Shown piece by piece: positions 24,744 to 33,927 of a stretch of 64,000 bases of DNA (positions are counted from its first letter, which is position 1; each line of letters opens with the position of its first letter). This DNA is from an uncultured Lachnospiraceae bacterium (GTDB taxonomy: Bacteria; Bacillota; Clostridia; Lachnospirales; Lachnospiraceae). The DNA is taken from NCBI GenBank assembly GCA_944383765.1, contig CALWQT010000013.1:1-64000 (forward strand), in the 5' to 3' direction. The translations under genes and the position numbers were made by a program. The notes below the pieces were generated by a model. It ran no database searches and was not told the DNA's origin. It saw nothing but the letters and a program-made list of their open reading frames with translations.

Positions 24744-26128
24744 TGGACGGAATGAAGAGAGTACCTGTGAGAGAACAGGAGCCAAAAGTAAGAGCAAAGA
24801 ATTTTGAAGAAGTATGTTTGGGATATAACGAGGAAGAGGCGGTAGCGGAGGCAAAACGCTGTCTCCAGTGTAAAAATGCCAGATGTATGAGCGGTTGTCC
24901 CGTATCCATCAATATTCCGGGATTTATCAAAGAAGTGGCAGAAGGAAATTTTGCGGCAGCGGCGAAGGTGATCGCAGAATCTTCCGCTCTTCCTGCTATC
25001 TGCGGCCGTGTATGCCCCCAGGAGACCCAGTGTGAAGGAGTCTGTATCAGAGGAATCAAAGGGGAACCGGTAGCTATCGGTAAGCTGGAGCGATTTGTGG
25101 CAGACTGGTCCAGGGAGCATGGAATTGTGCCGGAGAAGCCGGAAAAAACCAACGGGAAAAAGGTGGCTGTCATCGGTTCCGGCCCTTCCGGCCTTACCTG
25201 CGCCGGTGATCTGGCAAAAATGGGTTATGAAGTGACGATTTTTGAAGCGCTTCATGAGGCTGGCGGTGTGCTTACTTATGGAATCCCGGAATTCCGTCTT
25301 CCAAAAGAGACGGTAGTGAGGGCAGAGATCGAAAATGTAAAGAAGCTGGGCGTGACCATTGAGACCGATGTGGTAGTGGGAAAATCTGTTACCATTGATG
25401 ATCTGATGGAACAGGAAGGTTTCCGGGCAGTCTTTATCGGTTCCGGAGCAGGACTTCCTAAATTTATGGGAATTCCGGGAGAGAATGCCAACGGAGTATT
25501 TTCTGCCAATGAATATCTGACAAGAAGCAATCTGATGAAAGCTTTCCGTGACGATTACGATACTCCCATTGCAGCGGGAAAGAAAGTGGCTGTGGTAGGC
25601 GGCGGAAACGTGGCTATGGACGCAGCCAGGACAGCGCTTCGCCTGGGAGCAGATGTACATATCGTGTACCGGAGAAGTGAGGCGGAGCTTCCGGCAAGAG
25701 CAGAAGAAGTACACCATGCCAAGGAAGAAGGGATTATCTTTAACCTGCTTACCAATCCGGTGGAGATCCTGACCGATGAGAATGGCTGGGTAAAAGGAAT
25801 GGTAGTGAGAAAGATGGAACTGGGAGAGCCGGACGCTTCCGGAAGAAGAAGACCGGTGGAAATTCCAGGGTCTGATTATGTGATTGATGTGGATACGGTG
25901 ATCATGTCTCTGGGAACCAGTCCGAATCCGCTGATCTCTTCTACTACAAAAGGGCTGGAGACCAACCGGTGGAAATGTATCGTAGCGGACGAGCATAATG
26001 GAAAGACCACGAAAGAAGGGGTATATGCCGGCGGAGATGCCGTGACCGGAGCTGCTACCGTGATCCTTGCCATGGAAGCAGGAAAAGCCGGAGCCAGAGG
26101 AATCCATCAGTTCCTTTCCGGTGAATAA
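24743..26128 (+). CDS. nfnB: NfnB: glutamate synthase small-subunit-like NADP oxidoreductase
   Basis: This 461-residue flavoprotein is often annotated as GltA. In anaerobes, paired with NfnA, it is the large subunit that binds FAD and two [4Fe-4S] clusters and exchanges electrons among NADH, ferredoxin and NADP. The cluster cysteines are in CLQCKNARCMSGCP and ICGRVCPQETQCEGVC. Two dinucleotide folds are visible: VAVIGSGPSGLTCAGDLA and VAVVGGGNVAMDAARTALRL. The C-terminal FAD motif YAGGDAVTGAATVILAM closes the protein. No glutamate synthase large subunit is nearby, which supports the Nfn assignment. It probably balances NADPH with fermentative ferredoxin. Confidence 0.92.
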   Translation: MDGMKRVPVREQEPKVRAKNFEEVCLGYNEEEAVAEAKRCLQCKNARCMSGCPVSINIPGFIKEVAEGNFAAAAKVIAESSALPAICGRVCPQETQCEGVCIRGIKGEPVAIGKLERFVADWSREHGIVPEKPEKTNGKKVAVIGSGPSGLTCAGDLAKMGYEVTIFEALHEAGGVLTYGIPEFRLPKETVVRAEIENVKKLGVTIETDVVVGKSVTIDDLMEQEGFRAVFIGSGAGLPKFMGIPGENANGVFSANEYLTRSNLMKAFRDDYDTPIAAGKKVAVVGGGNVAMDAARTALRLGADVHIVYRRSEAELPARAEEVHHAKEEGIIFNLLTNPVEILTDENGWVKGMVVRKMELGEPDASGRRRPVEIPGSDYVIDVDTVIMSLGTSPNPLISSTTKGLETNRWKCIVADEHNGKTTKEGVYAGGDAVTGAATVILAMEAGKAGARGIHQFLSGE

Positions 26129-26150
26129 GAGAACAGAAAGATTCAGTCAA

Positions 26151-26181
26151 GCCTCCTGACGGCATGGTTCCGACGGGAGGC
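26151..26181 (+). terminator. Weak hairpin after nfnAB
   Basis: GCCTCC and GGAGGC pair, with a further CGG/CCG pair inside an internal loop. Only a short T-rich stretch (ATTTGTC) follows, so termination may be partial. Confidence 0.45.
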
Positions 26182-26234
26182 ATTTGTCTGCTGTAAAGCA
26201 GCAATACAAATATGGAAATAAAAGGAAGAAAACC

Positions 26235-27638
26235 ATGAAAAAGAATACAGATCTGTTACATGGAAATATTCTGGCGGCGCTGACCAGGCTGGCAGTGCCT
26301 ATCATGGCAACATCTCTGGTCCAGATGGCATATAATCTGACGGATATGGCCTGGATCGGGAGAGTGGGAAGCAGCGCTGTGGCTGCAGTAGGTGCCGCCG
26401 GTATGTATACCTGGCTCTCTACGGGAGTGGTGACGCTGGCCAGAATGGGAGGCCAGGTGAAAGTAGCTCAGCTTCTGGGAACGGGAAATAAAAAAGAAGC
26501 TGCCCGGTTTGCCGGTACAGCCATTGAACTGACCATCGCTCTTGGCATCCTATACGGACTGATCATGGCATTGTTTGCCGGCCCTCTGCTGGGCTTTTTT
26601 GCCCTGCCTGACCAGGGAACGGTAGACCAAGCCAGGAGTTACCTGATGATTGCAGGAGGATTGATTTTATTCAGTTTCCTGAATCAGACGCTGACAGGAT
26701 TGTTTACGGCGATTGGAAACAGCGGTCCCACATTCCTGGCAAACTGCATTGGACTGGCAGCCAATATGATCCTGGATCCGGTGCTCATATTCGGTGTAGG
26801 TCCATTTCCTGTACTGGGCGCGGCAGGAGCCGCCATTGCCACGGTGACTGCTCAGATGATAGTTACGCTCTCTTTAGTCTGTTTTGTGAGACGGGATCAG
26901 GTCCTGTTTCATCAGGTGCGGCTGAAGGCAAAGATGGAGTGGCACTGCGTCAGGTCCATTGCCAAGATCGGTTTTCCGGCAGCTGTCCAGAATTCGGTGT
27001 ACTGTGGAATCTCCATGATACTGACCAGGTTTGTAGCATCCTTTGGTGTCACAGCTGTGGCAGTACAGAGAGTGGGAGGCCAGGTGGAATCCATTTCCTG
27101 GATGGCGGCAGAAGGCTTTGGAGCGGCAATCAATGCATTTGTGGCACAGAATTACGGAGGCGGAAAGTATGACCGGGTGAAGAAAGGGTATTTCTGTGCG
27201 GCAGGGTTGATGACCATATGGGGATTCTGTACCACGTCTATCCTGGTATTCCTGGGAGAGCCGATTTTCCGGCTGTTCATCACAGAGCCGGATGTGGTGC
27301 CGGTAGGAGTGGATTATCTGCGTATCCTGGGGTATGGCCAGCTTCTGATGTGTATTGAGCTGATGACCGTAGGAGCGCTGTCCGGTCTGGGAAAGACCCT
27401 GCGCTGTTCCGTGATCAGCATTATCCTCACGTCAGCCAGGATTCCCATGGCCATGTTCTTAGGCCATACCAGTCTGGGGCTTTCCGGTATCTGGTGGGCC
27501 CTGACCATATCCAGCACCATGAAGGGAATTGTATTTTTTATCAATTATCTGCTGGTATTGAAGAAAATGAACGTCCCCACTGCCTTGCCTGATACTGGGA
27601 AATGCAAAAAAGGTGTGGACGAAATCGACATTTTGTGA
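26235..27638 (+). CDS. MATE-family efflux transporter
   Basis: This 467-residue membrane antiporter has about 12 transmembrane segments. MATE motifs are LAVPIMATSLVQMAYNLTDM and GRVGSSAVAAVG at the start, and GFPAAVQNSVYCGISMI with AINAFVAQNYGGGKYDRVKKG in the second half. AAAGGAAG precedes ATG 26235, and a longer frame from 26184 lacks a ribosome site and family match. It stands alone after a weak hairpin, so it may be read through from nfnAB. Its sequence differs clearly from the minus-strand MATE at 7719-9116. Exported substrate unknown. Confidence 0.9.
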   Translation: MKKNTDLLHGNILAALTRLAVPIMATSLVQMAYNLTDMAWIGRVGSSAVAAVGAAGMYTWLSTGVVTLARMGGQVKVAQLLGTGNKKEAARFAGTAIELTIALGILYGLIMALFAGPLLGFFALPDQGTVDQARSYLMIAGGLILFSFLNQTLTGLFTAIGNSGPTFLANCIGLAANMILDPVLIFGVGPFPVLGAAGAAIATVTAQMIVTLSLVCFVRRDQVLFHQVRLKAKMEWHCVRSIAKIGFPAAVQNSVYCGISMILTRFVASFGVTAVAVQRVGGQVESISWMAAEGFGAAINAFVAQNYGGGKYDRVKKGYFCAAGLMTIWGFCTTSILVFLGEPIFRLFITEPDVVPVGVDYLRILGYGQLLMCIELMTVGALSGLGKTLRCSVISIILTSARIPMAMFLGHTSLGLSGIWWALTISSTMKGIVFFINYLLVLKKMNVPTALPDTGKCKKGVDEIDIL

Positions 27639-27727
27639 GAGAATATAACTAAGTATGGCGTGATAATTTTAACGATCTGTCATGCTGTGTAAAATACTCT
27701 CATTACATATTTGAAAGGAGTTTTAAC

Positions 27728-28420
27728 ATGATTTATTCACACGAAGTAGAAAAAATGTGCACCGTGGCACAGGGTGTTAATCATGGTGCAGCACCGATTC
27801 CGGAAGAAGCAAAATGGGTACAGTCCAAAGAAATTAAAGATATTTCCGGCCTGACACATGGTGTAGGCTGGTGTGCACCTCAGCAGGGTGCCTGCAAGCT
27901 GACACTGAATGTAAAGGAAGGAATCATTCAGGAGGCTCTGGTAGAGACTCTTGGTTGTTCCGGTATGACCCATTCCGCTGCTATGGCAGCTGAGATCCTT
28001 CCGGGCAGGACCGTTTTAGAGGCCCTGAATACGGACCTTGTGTGCGATGCGATCAACACCGCTATGAGAGAATTATTCCTGCAGATCGTCTACGGAAGAA
28101 CCCAGAGTGCATTCTCTGAGGAAGGTCTTCCGATCGGAGCTGGCCTGGAGGACCTTGGTAAAGGTCTTCGTTCCCAGGTTGGTACCATGTACGGTACCTT
28201 AAAGAAAGGTCCTCGTTATCTGGAAATGGCAGAAGGTTATGTAACCGGTATCGCTCTGGATGCTGACGATCAGATCATCGGCTATCAGTTCGTAAACCTT
28301 GGCAAGATGACAGACAACATCAAGAACGGCATGGAGCCTAATGAAGCATACAAGGCTGCTCAGGGACAGTATGGCCGTGTTGCTGACGCTGTTAAGATCA
28401 TCGACCCGAGAAAAGAATAA
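27728..28420 (+). CDS. NifU/IscU-like iron-sulfur scaffold protein
   Basis: This 230-residue protein has an IscU/NifU N-terminal-type scaffold domain for iron-sulfur cluster assembly. Candidate cluster ligands are in GVGWCAPQQGACKLTL, the typical LGCSGMTHSAAMAAEIL, and TDLVCDAINTAM where scaffolds usually carry their third cysteine. The C-terminal extension of about 90 residues is not part of IscU. AAAGGAG lies before ATG 27728. Codons are those of a highly expressed gene, more biased than most neighbours. It always appears to be paired with the GGGtGRT gene that follows 58 bases later, so it may serve that protein specifically rather than general assembly. Confidence 0.8.
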   Translation: MIYSHEVEKMCTVAQGVNHGAAPIPEEAKWVQSKEIKDISGLTHGVGWCAPQQGACKLTLNVKEGIIQEALVETLGCSGMTHSAAMAAEILPGRTVLEALNTDLVCDAINTAMRELFLQIVYGRTQSAFSEEGLPIGAGLEDLGKGLRSQVGTMYGTLKKGPRYLEMAEGYVTGIALDADDQIIGYQFVNLGKMTDNIKNGMEPNEAYKAAQGQYGRVADAVKIIDPRKE

Positions 28421-28478
28421 TCGGCAGATGCCTTTGTTTGAAAATAGTTCTACGACATTTAAGGAGGATAATTGAATC

Positions 28479-29489
28479 ATGGCATTATTTGAATCATATG
28501 AGAGAAGAATTGACAAGATCAATTCCGTATTGAACAGCTATGGCATCGCTTCCATTGAAGAAGCGGAAAAGATCACCAAAGATGCAGGCCTGGAAGTATA
28601 TGACCAGGTAAAGAAGATCCAGCCTATCTGCTTTGAGAATGCTTGCTGGGCATATATTGTAGGTGCAGCTATCGCTATCAAGAAAGACTGCCGCAGAGCT
28701 GCAGATGCTGCCGCAGCAATCGGCGAGGGCCTTCAGGCTTTCTGTATTCCAGGTTCTGTAGCAGACCAGAGAAAAGTTGGTCTGGGACATGGAAACCTTG
28801 GAAAGATGCTTCTGGAAGAAGAGACTGACTGCTTCTGCTTCCTGGCAGGACATGAGTCTTTTGCAGCTGCTGAGGGTGCAATCGGTATTGCAGAGAAAGC
28901 AAACAAAGTACGTAAAAAACCGCTTCGTGTTATCCTGAACGGTCTTGGAAAAGATGCTGCTCAGATCATTGCAAGAATCAACGGATTCACTTATGTGGAG
29001 ACTCAGTATGATTACTATACCGGCGAACTGAAAGAAGTATTCCGCAAGGCATATTCTGACGGCCCGAGAGCAAAAGTAAACTGCTACGGAGCAAATGACG
29101 TTCGTGAAGGCGTTGCAATCATGTGGAAGGAAGGCGTAGACGTTTCCATCACCGGAAACTCCACCAACCCAACCAGATTCCAGCATCCGGTTGCAGGTAC
29201 CTACAAGAAAGAATGCGTAGAAGCAGGAAAGAAATACTTCTCCGTAGCTTCCGGCGGCGGTACCGGCCGTACTCTTCATCCGGACAACATGGCAGCAGGT
29301 CCTGCTTCCTACGGTATGACCGATACCTTAGGACGTATGCACTCTGACGCTCAGTTTGCAGGTTCTTCTTCTGTACCGGCTCACGTAGAGATGATGGGTC
29401 TTATCGGTGCTGGTAACAACCCGATGGTTGGTATGACCGTTGCAGTTGCAGTTGCTATTGAGGAAGCTGCGAAGGAAGGCAAGTTCTGA
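28479..29489 (+). CDS. GGGtGRT protein of unknown function
   Basis: This 336-residue soluble protein belongs to the GGGtGRT family, named for the motif seen here in SVASGGGTGRTLHPDNMA. Other conserved blocks are GEGLQAFCIPGSVADQRKVG, CFLAGHESFAAAEGAIGIA and GNSTNPTRFQHPVAGTYKKE. Glycine-rich loops and a nucleotide-type GNST motif suggest ligand or phosphate binding, but no reaction is known. AAGGAGG lies 11 bases before the ATG, slightly far. Codon use indicates high expression. The preceding scaffold-like gene suggests that it may carry or need an iron-sulfur cluster. Several cysteines (in KIQPICFENACW and DCFCFLAG) could be ligands. Confidence 0.88.
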   Translation: MALFESYERRIDKINSVLNSYGIASIEEAEKITKDAGLEVYDQVKKIQPICFENACWAYIVGAAIAIKKDCRRAADAAAAIGEGLQAFCIPGSVADQRKVGLGHGNLGKMLLEEETDCFCFLAGHESFAAAEGAIGIAEKANKVRKKPLRVILNGLGKDAAQIIARINGFTYVETQYDYYTGELKEVFRKAYSDGPRAKVNCYGANDVREGVAIMWKEGVDVSITGNSTNPTRFQHPVAGTYKKECVEAGKKYFSVASGGGTGRTLHPDNMAAGPASYGMTDTLGRMHSDAQFAGSSSVPAHVEMMGLIGAGNNPMVGMTVAVAVAIEEAAKEGKF

Positions 29490-29634
29490 CCGAAAGCAAC
29501 TTAACGAAAACGAGCCGAGAGGCGAAGTTTGAGTTTAGTGCGAGGTCGATCCCGACCCTTAGCGAGTCATCCCGTAAGGGAGGACGAGGTTAGTGGAGGG
29601 AACATACCCGTATTAATTGTATAAAAAATAAGAG
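29490..29634 (+). other. Structured intergenic stretch after the GGGtGRT gene
   Basis: No gene is visible. The stretch has several short hairpins, for example GGTCG-ATCC-CGACC (about 29546-29559) and TCCC-GTAA-GGGA (about 29569-29580), and repeated GCGAG/GCGAAG words. It looks like a structured 3' untranslated region or an interspersed repeat relic. I cannot assign it to a known RNA family. Confidence 0.35.
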
Positions 29635-29668
29635 AACCGCATCGGCTGTTATGGTTGGTGCGGTTTTT
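29635..29668 (+). terminator. Terminator of the scaffold-GGGtGRT operon
   Basis: AACCGCA (29635-29641) pairs with TGCGGTT (29659-29665) around a 17-base loop and is followed by further T residues. Confidence 0.7.
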
Positions 29669-29701
29669 GCGTATGGAAAATAACAGAATCACATAAAAAA
29701 A

Positions 29702-29730
29702 TTAAGAATTTCTGAAAAACATGATATAAT
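29702..29730 (+). promoter_or_regulatory. Promoter of the decayed AlbA_2 locus
   Basis: TTAAGA (29702-29707), 17 bases and a perfect TATAAT (29725-29730) form a promoter. A CTAAGACTTAAGTTAG segment just downstream is partly palindromic around CTTAAG and may be an operator. Confidence 0.55.
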
Positions 29731-29782
29731 ATAAGCTAAGACTTAAGTTAGATGAAAATAAGATTATGATAAGGGGATAGTT

Positions 29783-29988
29783 ATGGATTACACCCATCCA
29801 TATATTGCATCCCTGACGGGAAATCATTCTTGTTTTATGAGATGAGAGCAATTGCAAAATTACTGGTTGAAGGTTACTGGAGAGAAGTACAGATTAAAGG
29901 ACAGGTTTTTGGCAAAATTGATTTAAATACTTATTTCGTATGTTTACAGGAGCAGCAAAAGCTGCCACAGAAAGAGAGGTGTATCTGA
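29783..29988 (+). pseudogene. Frameshifted small gene ahead of the AlbA_2 gene
   Basis: ATG 29783 starts MDYTHPYIAS and then meets a stop after about 20 codons. A second frame beginning near base 29813 carries PDGKSFLFYEMRAIAKLLVE and remains open to TGA 29986-29988. Joining the two frames gives one protein of about 68 residues, so a single small indel near 29805-29815 broke it. Its stop overlaps the start of the AlbA_2 gene (TGATG), indicating former coupling. I do not recognise the family. Confidence 0.55.
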
Positions 29989-31410
29989 TGACTATGGAAG
30001 AGATTCTTGAGGGGGAATCGAAAAATGTGGAATTTAAAGAGAACCTGCCGGAGAAAAGTGTTAAATTATGAAGTCTGTGGTTGCCTTTGCAAATGGAACC
30101 GGAGGGAAAATTATTTTCGGTATTGCAGATAAGACCAGAGAAGTAGTCGGTTTTGCCAAGGAAGATGTGTTTCAGAAAATGGATGCGATTGCGAATGCAG
30201 TGTCAGACAGCTGCGAACCGGCAATCATTCCGGATATTACGTTGCAGACGGTGGACGGAAAGACGATTATTGTAGTGGAAATCTCAGAAGGACGGCAGCG
30301 ACCATATTATATCAAGGCTCTCGGCAAAGAAGACGGTGTATATGTACGTGTCGCCGGAACAACTCGTCCTGCTGATGAGCATATGATAAAAGAGCTGATG
30401 TTTGAGGGCAGCAACCGTTACTTTGACCAGGCTTTGTGCACCGGATTAAATATTACAGAGGAAGATATTGATACTCTTTGTAAAGCCATGAAGGAACAGG
30501 CGATTAAGAATGCTTATACTGAGGGGCAGAAGGCACTAGTCAAAGAGGTGGGTAGGCAGCAGCTTCGCTCCTGGGGCATTTTGATTGAACGTGATGGGAA
30601 AGACTATCCTTCCAATGCCTATGCCATTTTAACTGGATGCGGAGGACTTCATGTGGCAACTCAGTGTGGCGTATTCAAAGGGACAACCAAAGAGGTTTTT
30701 GTTGACCGTCGGGAATATACTGGTCCGTTGTGGGAGCAAATAGAGGAAGCATTTCAGTTTGTCCTGCGAAATATTCATCTGGGTGCTACGATTACTGGCG
30801 TTTACCGTCAGGACGTTTATGAAATTCCGCCGGATGCCATTCGTGAGTTGATTATCAATGCGACGGTACATCGCAGTTATCTGGATCATGGCACGATACA
30901 GGTTGCGGTATATGACGATCGATTAGAAATTACTTCTCCAGGGAAATTGCCAATGGGACAAACCCTGGAGCGTATGAAGGAAGGATATTCCAAAATCAGA
31001 AATGAAGCGCTTGCCCATGCGTTTTCTTATATGAATTTAATTGAACATTGGGGAAGCGGGATTCCCAGAATCATCGGTAAGGTAAAAGCCGCTGGTCTGT
31101 TGGAACCGGAATTTATTGGCGGTGAAGTGGATTTGCGCATCAATATTTATCGGGGACAAATTAATGGCACTGCCGAAAATAATAATGCCGTTAAACCGCC
31201 TTCAAACTGCCGGCAAATGAGCAGGAACAGAAAATTTATAAGTATGTATTGGAAAATGCCGGTATTACAACGGCACAGGCGATGAACCTTCTTGGCATAA
31301 AACAACGCAGAACCAGAGAAATTTTAGGTAAAATGGTTCAAAATGGCTGGCTGAGAAGAGAAGGTGCTTCCCGAAGCACAATTTATGTAAATAATACAGA
31401 AGGAAGGTAA
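29988..31410 (+). pseudogene. AlbA_2 / divergent ATP-binding (Schlafen-like) transcriptional regulator, two frameshifts
   Basis: The gene begins with MTMEEILEGESKNVEFKENL, the start of an AlbA_2 DNA-binding domain, and then stops at a TGA near 30069. The domain resumes at once in another frame as MKSVVAFANGTGGKIIFG (open from 30068 to 31285). That frame covers the rest of AlbA_2 and the divergent ATPase part RELIINATVHRSYLDHG with RLEITSPGKLP. A second shift between about 31165 and 31215 separates the C-terminal winged helix AGITTAQAMNLLGIKQRRTR, which ends at TAA 31408-31410. With the indel in the preceding gene, three breaks lie within 1.6 kb. The locus is either decayed or affected by sequencing error. 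Confidence 0.75.
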
Positions 31411-31486
31411 AGCTGTGTGGATAGAGAGAGCTTGAAAACAGTCTGGAGTAATCATGCTCATCCAGAGGACACACAAAGGAGATAAC

Positions 31487-32596
31487 ATGCTGAAACAATC
31501 AGAAGGCTTTTACAGTTATCATATTTCAAGGGGAGATCTGAAATTAGAGCATTATATTTATCCCATCAGTATTTACCGCTATAACTGGCATAAGGAAATC
31601 GAACTGATGGTAGTCTTAAAAGGGAAGGCGGAAGTTTCCGTGGCAGGACAGGTATATCTGCTGCAGGAAGATGATTTTATTCTGATCCCGCCTAATGTGG
31701 GACATGCCTCCCTGGCAACAGAGCCGGATTCCATAGGAATGGTGGTGCATCTGCATCCCAAATTTCTGTCCAGATGGTTCAGTGACATTGGCCAGATCGT
31801 ATTTCAGGGAAGTACGTTCGGATATGACCGTCATGGAAAAGAATATGTCAGAATACGATATATTCTGGCGGTGGTGATGGAAAATGGTTTAAAAACGGAG
31901 TTTCAGGCGCAGATGGTGCTGGAATCCTATCTGATCATGCTTTGGACCCGACTGATTCAGTTGTTTCCTCCCCAGAAGCAGGAAGCGTCAGCTTTTACGG
32001 AGACCAATCAGAAAGATATTGAGAAAATCACAGCCTATATAGATTCCCATTATAAAGAAGAACTGGGACTGTCGGAGATCAGCCGTATTTTTCAGTACAA
32101 TTCCAGCTATTTTTCCAGGTTCCTGAAGAGTCAATTGGGAATTGGTTATTATGAATATCTGACCAGAGTGCGCCTGCGCCATGCTACGCTGGATCTCTGC
32201 GATAAAGAAAAATCCATTCTGGATGTTTCAGAAATGAATGGATTTTCCAATCTAAAAGCATTTAATGCGGCATTCCGCAAAAATTTTGGAAAAACGCCAT
32301 CCGAGTACCGGGCACAGATCCGGGAAACTTATAAGATATCAGATGGAATCAAAAGGCATAAAAGGGAAACACTGCCGGTGGGAGCGGAATATGCGGAAGA
32401 GAAACTCCGTCAGTATATAAGAGAGATGGGCTGTCTGGAAAAAGAGGAGTATTCAGACAGGGGAAATCGTATGGTTTTTGAGGAGCGTGAGGATTTCAGA
32501 AAGAAGGCGAGGCGGGAAAAACTGCAGAAACTGATAAAAAGTACAGAAAATATAAGGGAAGAATTAGATGCTTTGTACGAAGAGTACTGTAAATAA
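31487..32596 (+). CDS. AraC-family regulator with cupin sensor and C-terminal extension
   Basis: This is a 369-residue activator. An N-terminal cupin sugar-sensing domain spans about residues 20-110 (YNWHKEIELMVVLKGKAEVS and PPNVGHAS). The two AraC helix-turn-helix motifs are near residues 195-290, with LGLSEISRIFQYNSSYFSRF and ILDVSEMNGFSNLKAFNAAF ending in KTPSEYR. An extra charged segment of about 80 residues, rich in E, K and R, follows the DNA-binding domain, which is unusual. AAAGGAG lies before ATG 31487. It is likely to control the divergence-free operon that follows (dehydratase, permease, esterase), whose promoter has a good -10 and poor -35, as activated promoters do. Confidence 0.88.
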   Translation: MLKQSEGFYSYHISRGDLKLEHYIYPISIYRYNWHKEIELMVVLKGKAEVSVAGQVYLLQEDDFILIPPNVGHASLATEPDSIGMVVHLHPKFLSRWFSDIGQIVFQGSTFGYDRHGKEYVRIRYILAVVMENGLKTEFQAQMVLESYLIMLWTRLIQLFPPQKQEASAFTETNQKDIEKITAYIDSHYKEELGLSEISRIFQYNSSYFSRFLKSQLGIGYYEYLTRVRLRHATLDLCDKEKSILDVSEMNGFSNLKAFNAAFRKNFGKTPSEYRAQIRETYKISDGIKRHKRETLPVGAEYAEEKLRQYIREMGCLEKEEYSDRGNRMVFEEREDFRKKARREKLQKLIKSTENIREELDALYEEYCK

Positions 32597-32607
32597 GTAG
32601 ATTTTGC

Positions 32608-32670
32608 AATAATGTATGTAAGTTTTTTACTTTATATTAAGACAAAAACTTGCATACATTATTTTTTTAT
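32608..32670. terminator. Long hairpin terminator after the AraC gene
   Basis: Twenty-base arms at 32608-32627 and 32644-32663 pair with a single T-G wobble. The hairpin is followed by a run of T and preceded by A-rich sequence. It ends the regulator transcript ahead of the sugar-acid operon. Confidence 0.85.
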
Positions 32671-32753
32671 ATAAAAAGTGATCAATATATTCCGAGAAAA
32701 CAGCTGGAAATTGTCTATAATTGTTAATATAACAAGGAAATGGGAGGCATAGG

Positions 32754-33902
32754 ATGAAAATCACAAAAATTGACATTCTTCCGATCCGGCATTACCTGTT
32801 TGTGCAGATGCATACGGATGCAGGCATCACAGGACTGGGTGAGGCAGGAAACTGGGGGTTCTTAAATGCGACAAAGGAAACCATCAGAAAATTTTCAGAG
32901 TATCTCATTGGCAAAGATCCATTTCAGATAGAGCATCACTATCAGGATATGTACAGAGCCATGTATTTCAGAGGTTCCGTGATCATGAGCGCCATCAGTG
33001 CTCTGGAAATCGCAATGTGGGATATTAAGGGAAAGGCCCTGGGAGTACCGATCTATGAGCTGCTTGGAGGCAGGACAAGAGACCGGGTCAGAGTCTATGC
33101 GTCTAATATCAGAAGGGATAAAAGGGATGCGGATTCCATTGCAGAAGCGTTAAAGGACCTGAAAAATATGGGATACACGGCAGGCAAGATCATGCTGGCA
33201 GATCCTGTGGTACAGCCGGATGGAAAAAATGAATTTTACTCCAATAAGGTAAGTCTTGCAGCAGAAAAAGTAATCAAGGCCAGAGAAGCGGTTGGAGAGG
33301 ATTTCGACCTGATTCTGGAGGTGCACCGCAGTATGAATGTTCCGGAAGCCATTGCCTTTGGAAAAGAAGTGGAATCTTGCAGACCGATGGTACTGGAAGA
33401 TCCCATTCCGCCGGATGATGTGGATGCCATGGCTTATGTGGCCGGAAAAGTAAATATACCTATTGCCACAGGAGAACGGTTTTGCGATTATCATGAGTTC
33501 AAAACTCTTCTGGCCAGAGGAGGCGCTCAGTATGTACGTCCAGATGTGTGCGCTGTTGGCGGTATTGGAATTTCCAAGAAGGTAACCGCACTGGCAGAAG
33601 CTTTCAGCGCCATGATCATTCCCCACAATCCACTGGGACCTGTTTCAACGGCAGCCTGCATCCAGCTTTGTGCCTGCAGCACCAATGTGGGAATTATGGA
33701 GCTACCGGCAACCATGCTGAACAAGAGCGAGGATTCTATGCTGGTGAAACCCATGGAAATCAAAGACGGCTGTCTGATGATTCCGGATGGTCCGGGACTT
33801 GGAATTGAACTGGCAGAGAATGCTGGGGAATTATTCCCGGAAAAGGACAGGGCAGAAGCACAGGCACACCTGAATTTTGACGGATCTGTTCGGGATTTTT
33901 AA
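32754..33902 (+). CDS. Enolase-superfamily sugar-acid dehydratase (mandelate racemase/DgoD-like)
   Basis: This is a 382-residue member of the mandelate racemase/muconate lactonising group of the enolase superfamily, resembling galactonate dehydratase. It abstracts the proton next to a carboxylate. The N-terminal capping domain is followed by the barrel. Metal ligands are in LEVHRS (glutamate where most DgoD proteins have aspartate), VLEDPIPPDD and IATGERFCDYHEF. A catalytic histidine is visible in IIPHNPLGPVSTAA. GGGAGG precedes the ATG. The downstream permease and esterase fit uptake and degradation of an aldonate or uronate. The exact acid is unknown. Confidence 0.88.
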   Translation: MKITKIDILPIRHYLFVQMHTDAGITGLGEAGNWGFLNATKETIRKFSEYLIGKDPFQIEHHYQDMYRAMYFRGSVIMSAISALEIAMWDIKGKALGVPIYELLGGRTRDRVRVYASNIRRDKRDADSIAEALKDLKNMGYTAGKIMLADPVVQPDGKNEFYSNKVSLAAEKVIKAREAVGEDFDLILEVHRSMNVPEAIAFGKEVESCRPMVLEDPIPPDDVDAMAYVAGKVNIPIATGERFCDYHEFKTLLARGGAQYVRPDVCAVGGIGISKKVTALAEAFSAMIIPHNPLGPVSTAACIQLCACSTNVGIMELPATMLNKSEDSMLVKPMEIKDGCLMIPDGPGLGIELAENAGELFPEKDRAEAQAHLNFDGSVRDF

Positions 33903-33927
33903 AGAATAGGAAAGAGAGGGAAACAAT

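Noticed and set aside
24743..26128. Glutamate synthase small subunit (GltD) for ammonia assimilation
   Set aside because: No large subunit gene is adjacent, and the partner is a ferredoxin-NADP reductase-type subunit with [2Fe-2S] cysteines, which fits NfnAB better.
29490..29640. A CRISPR repeat or tRNA-like element
   Set aside because: The repeated words are short and irregular, there are no equal spacers, and no cloverleaf can be drawn.
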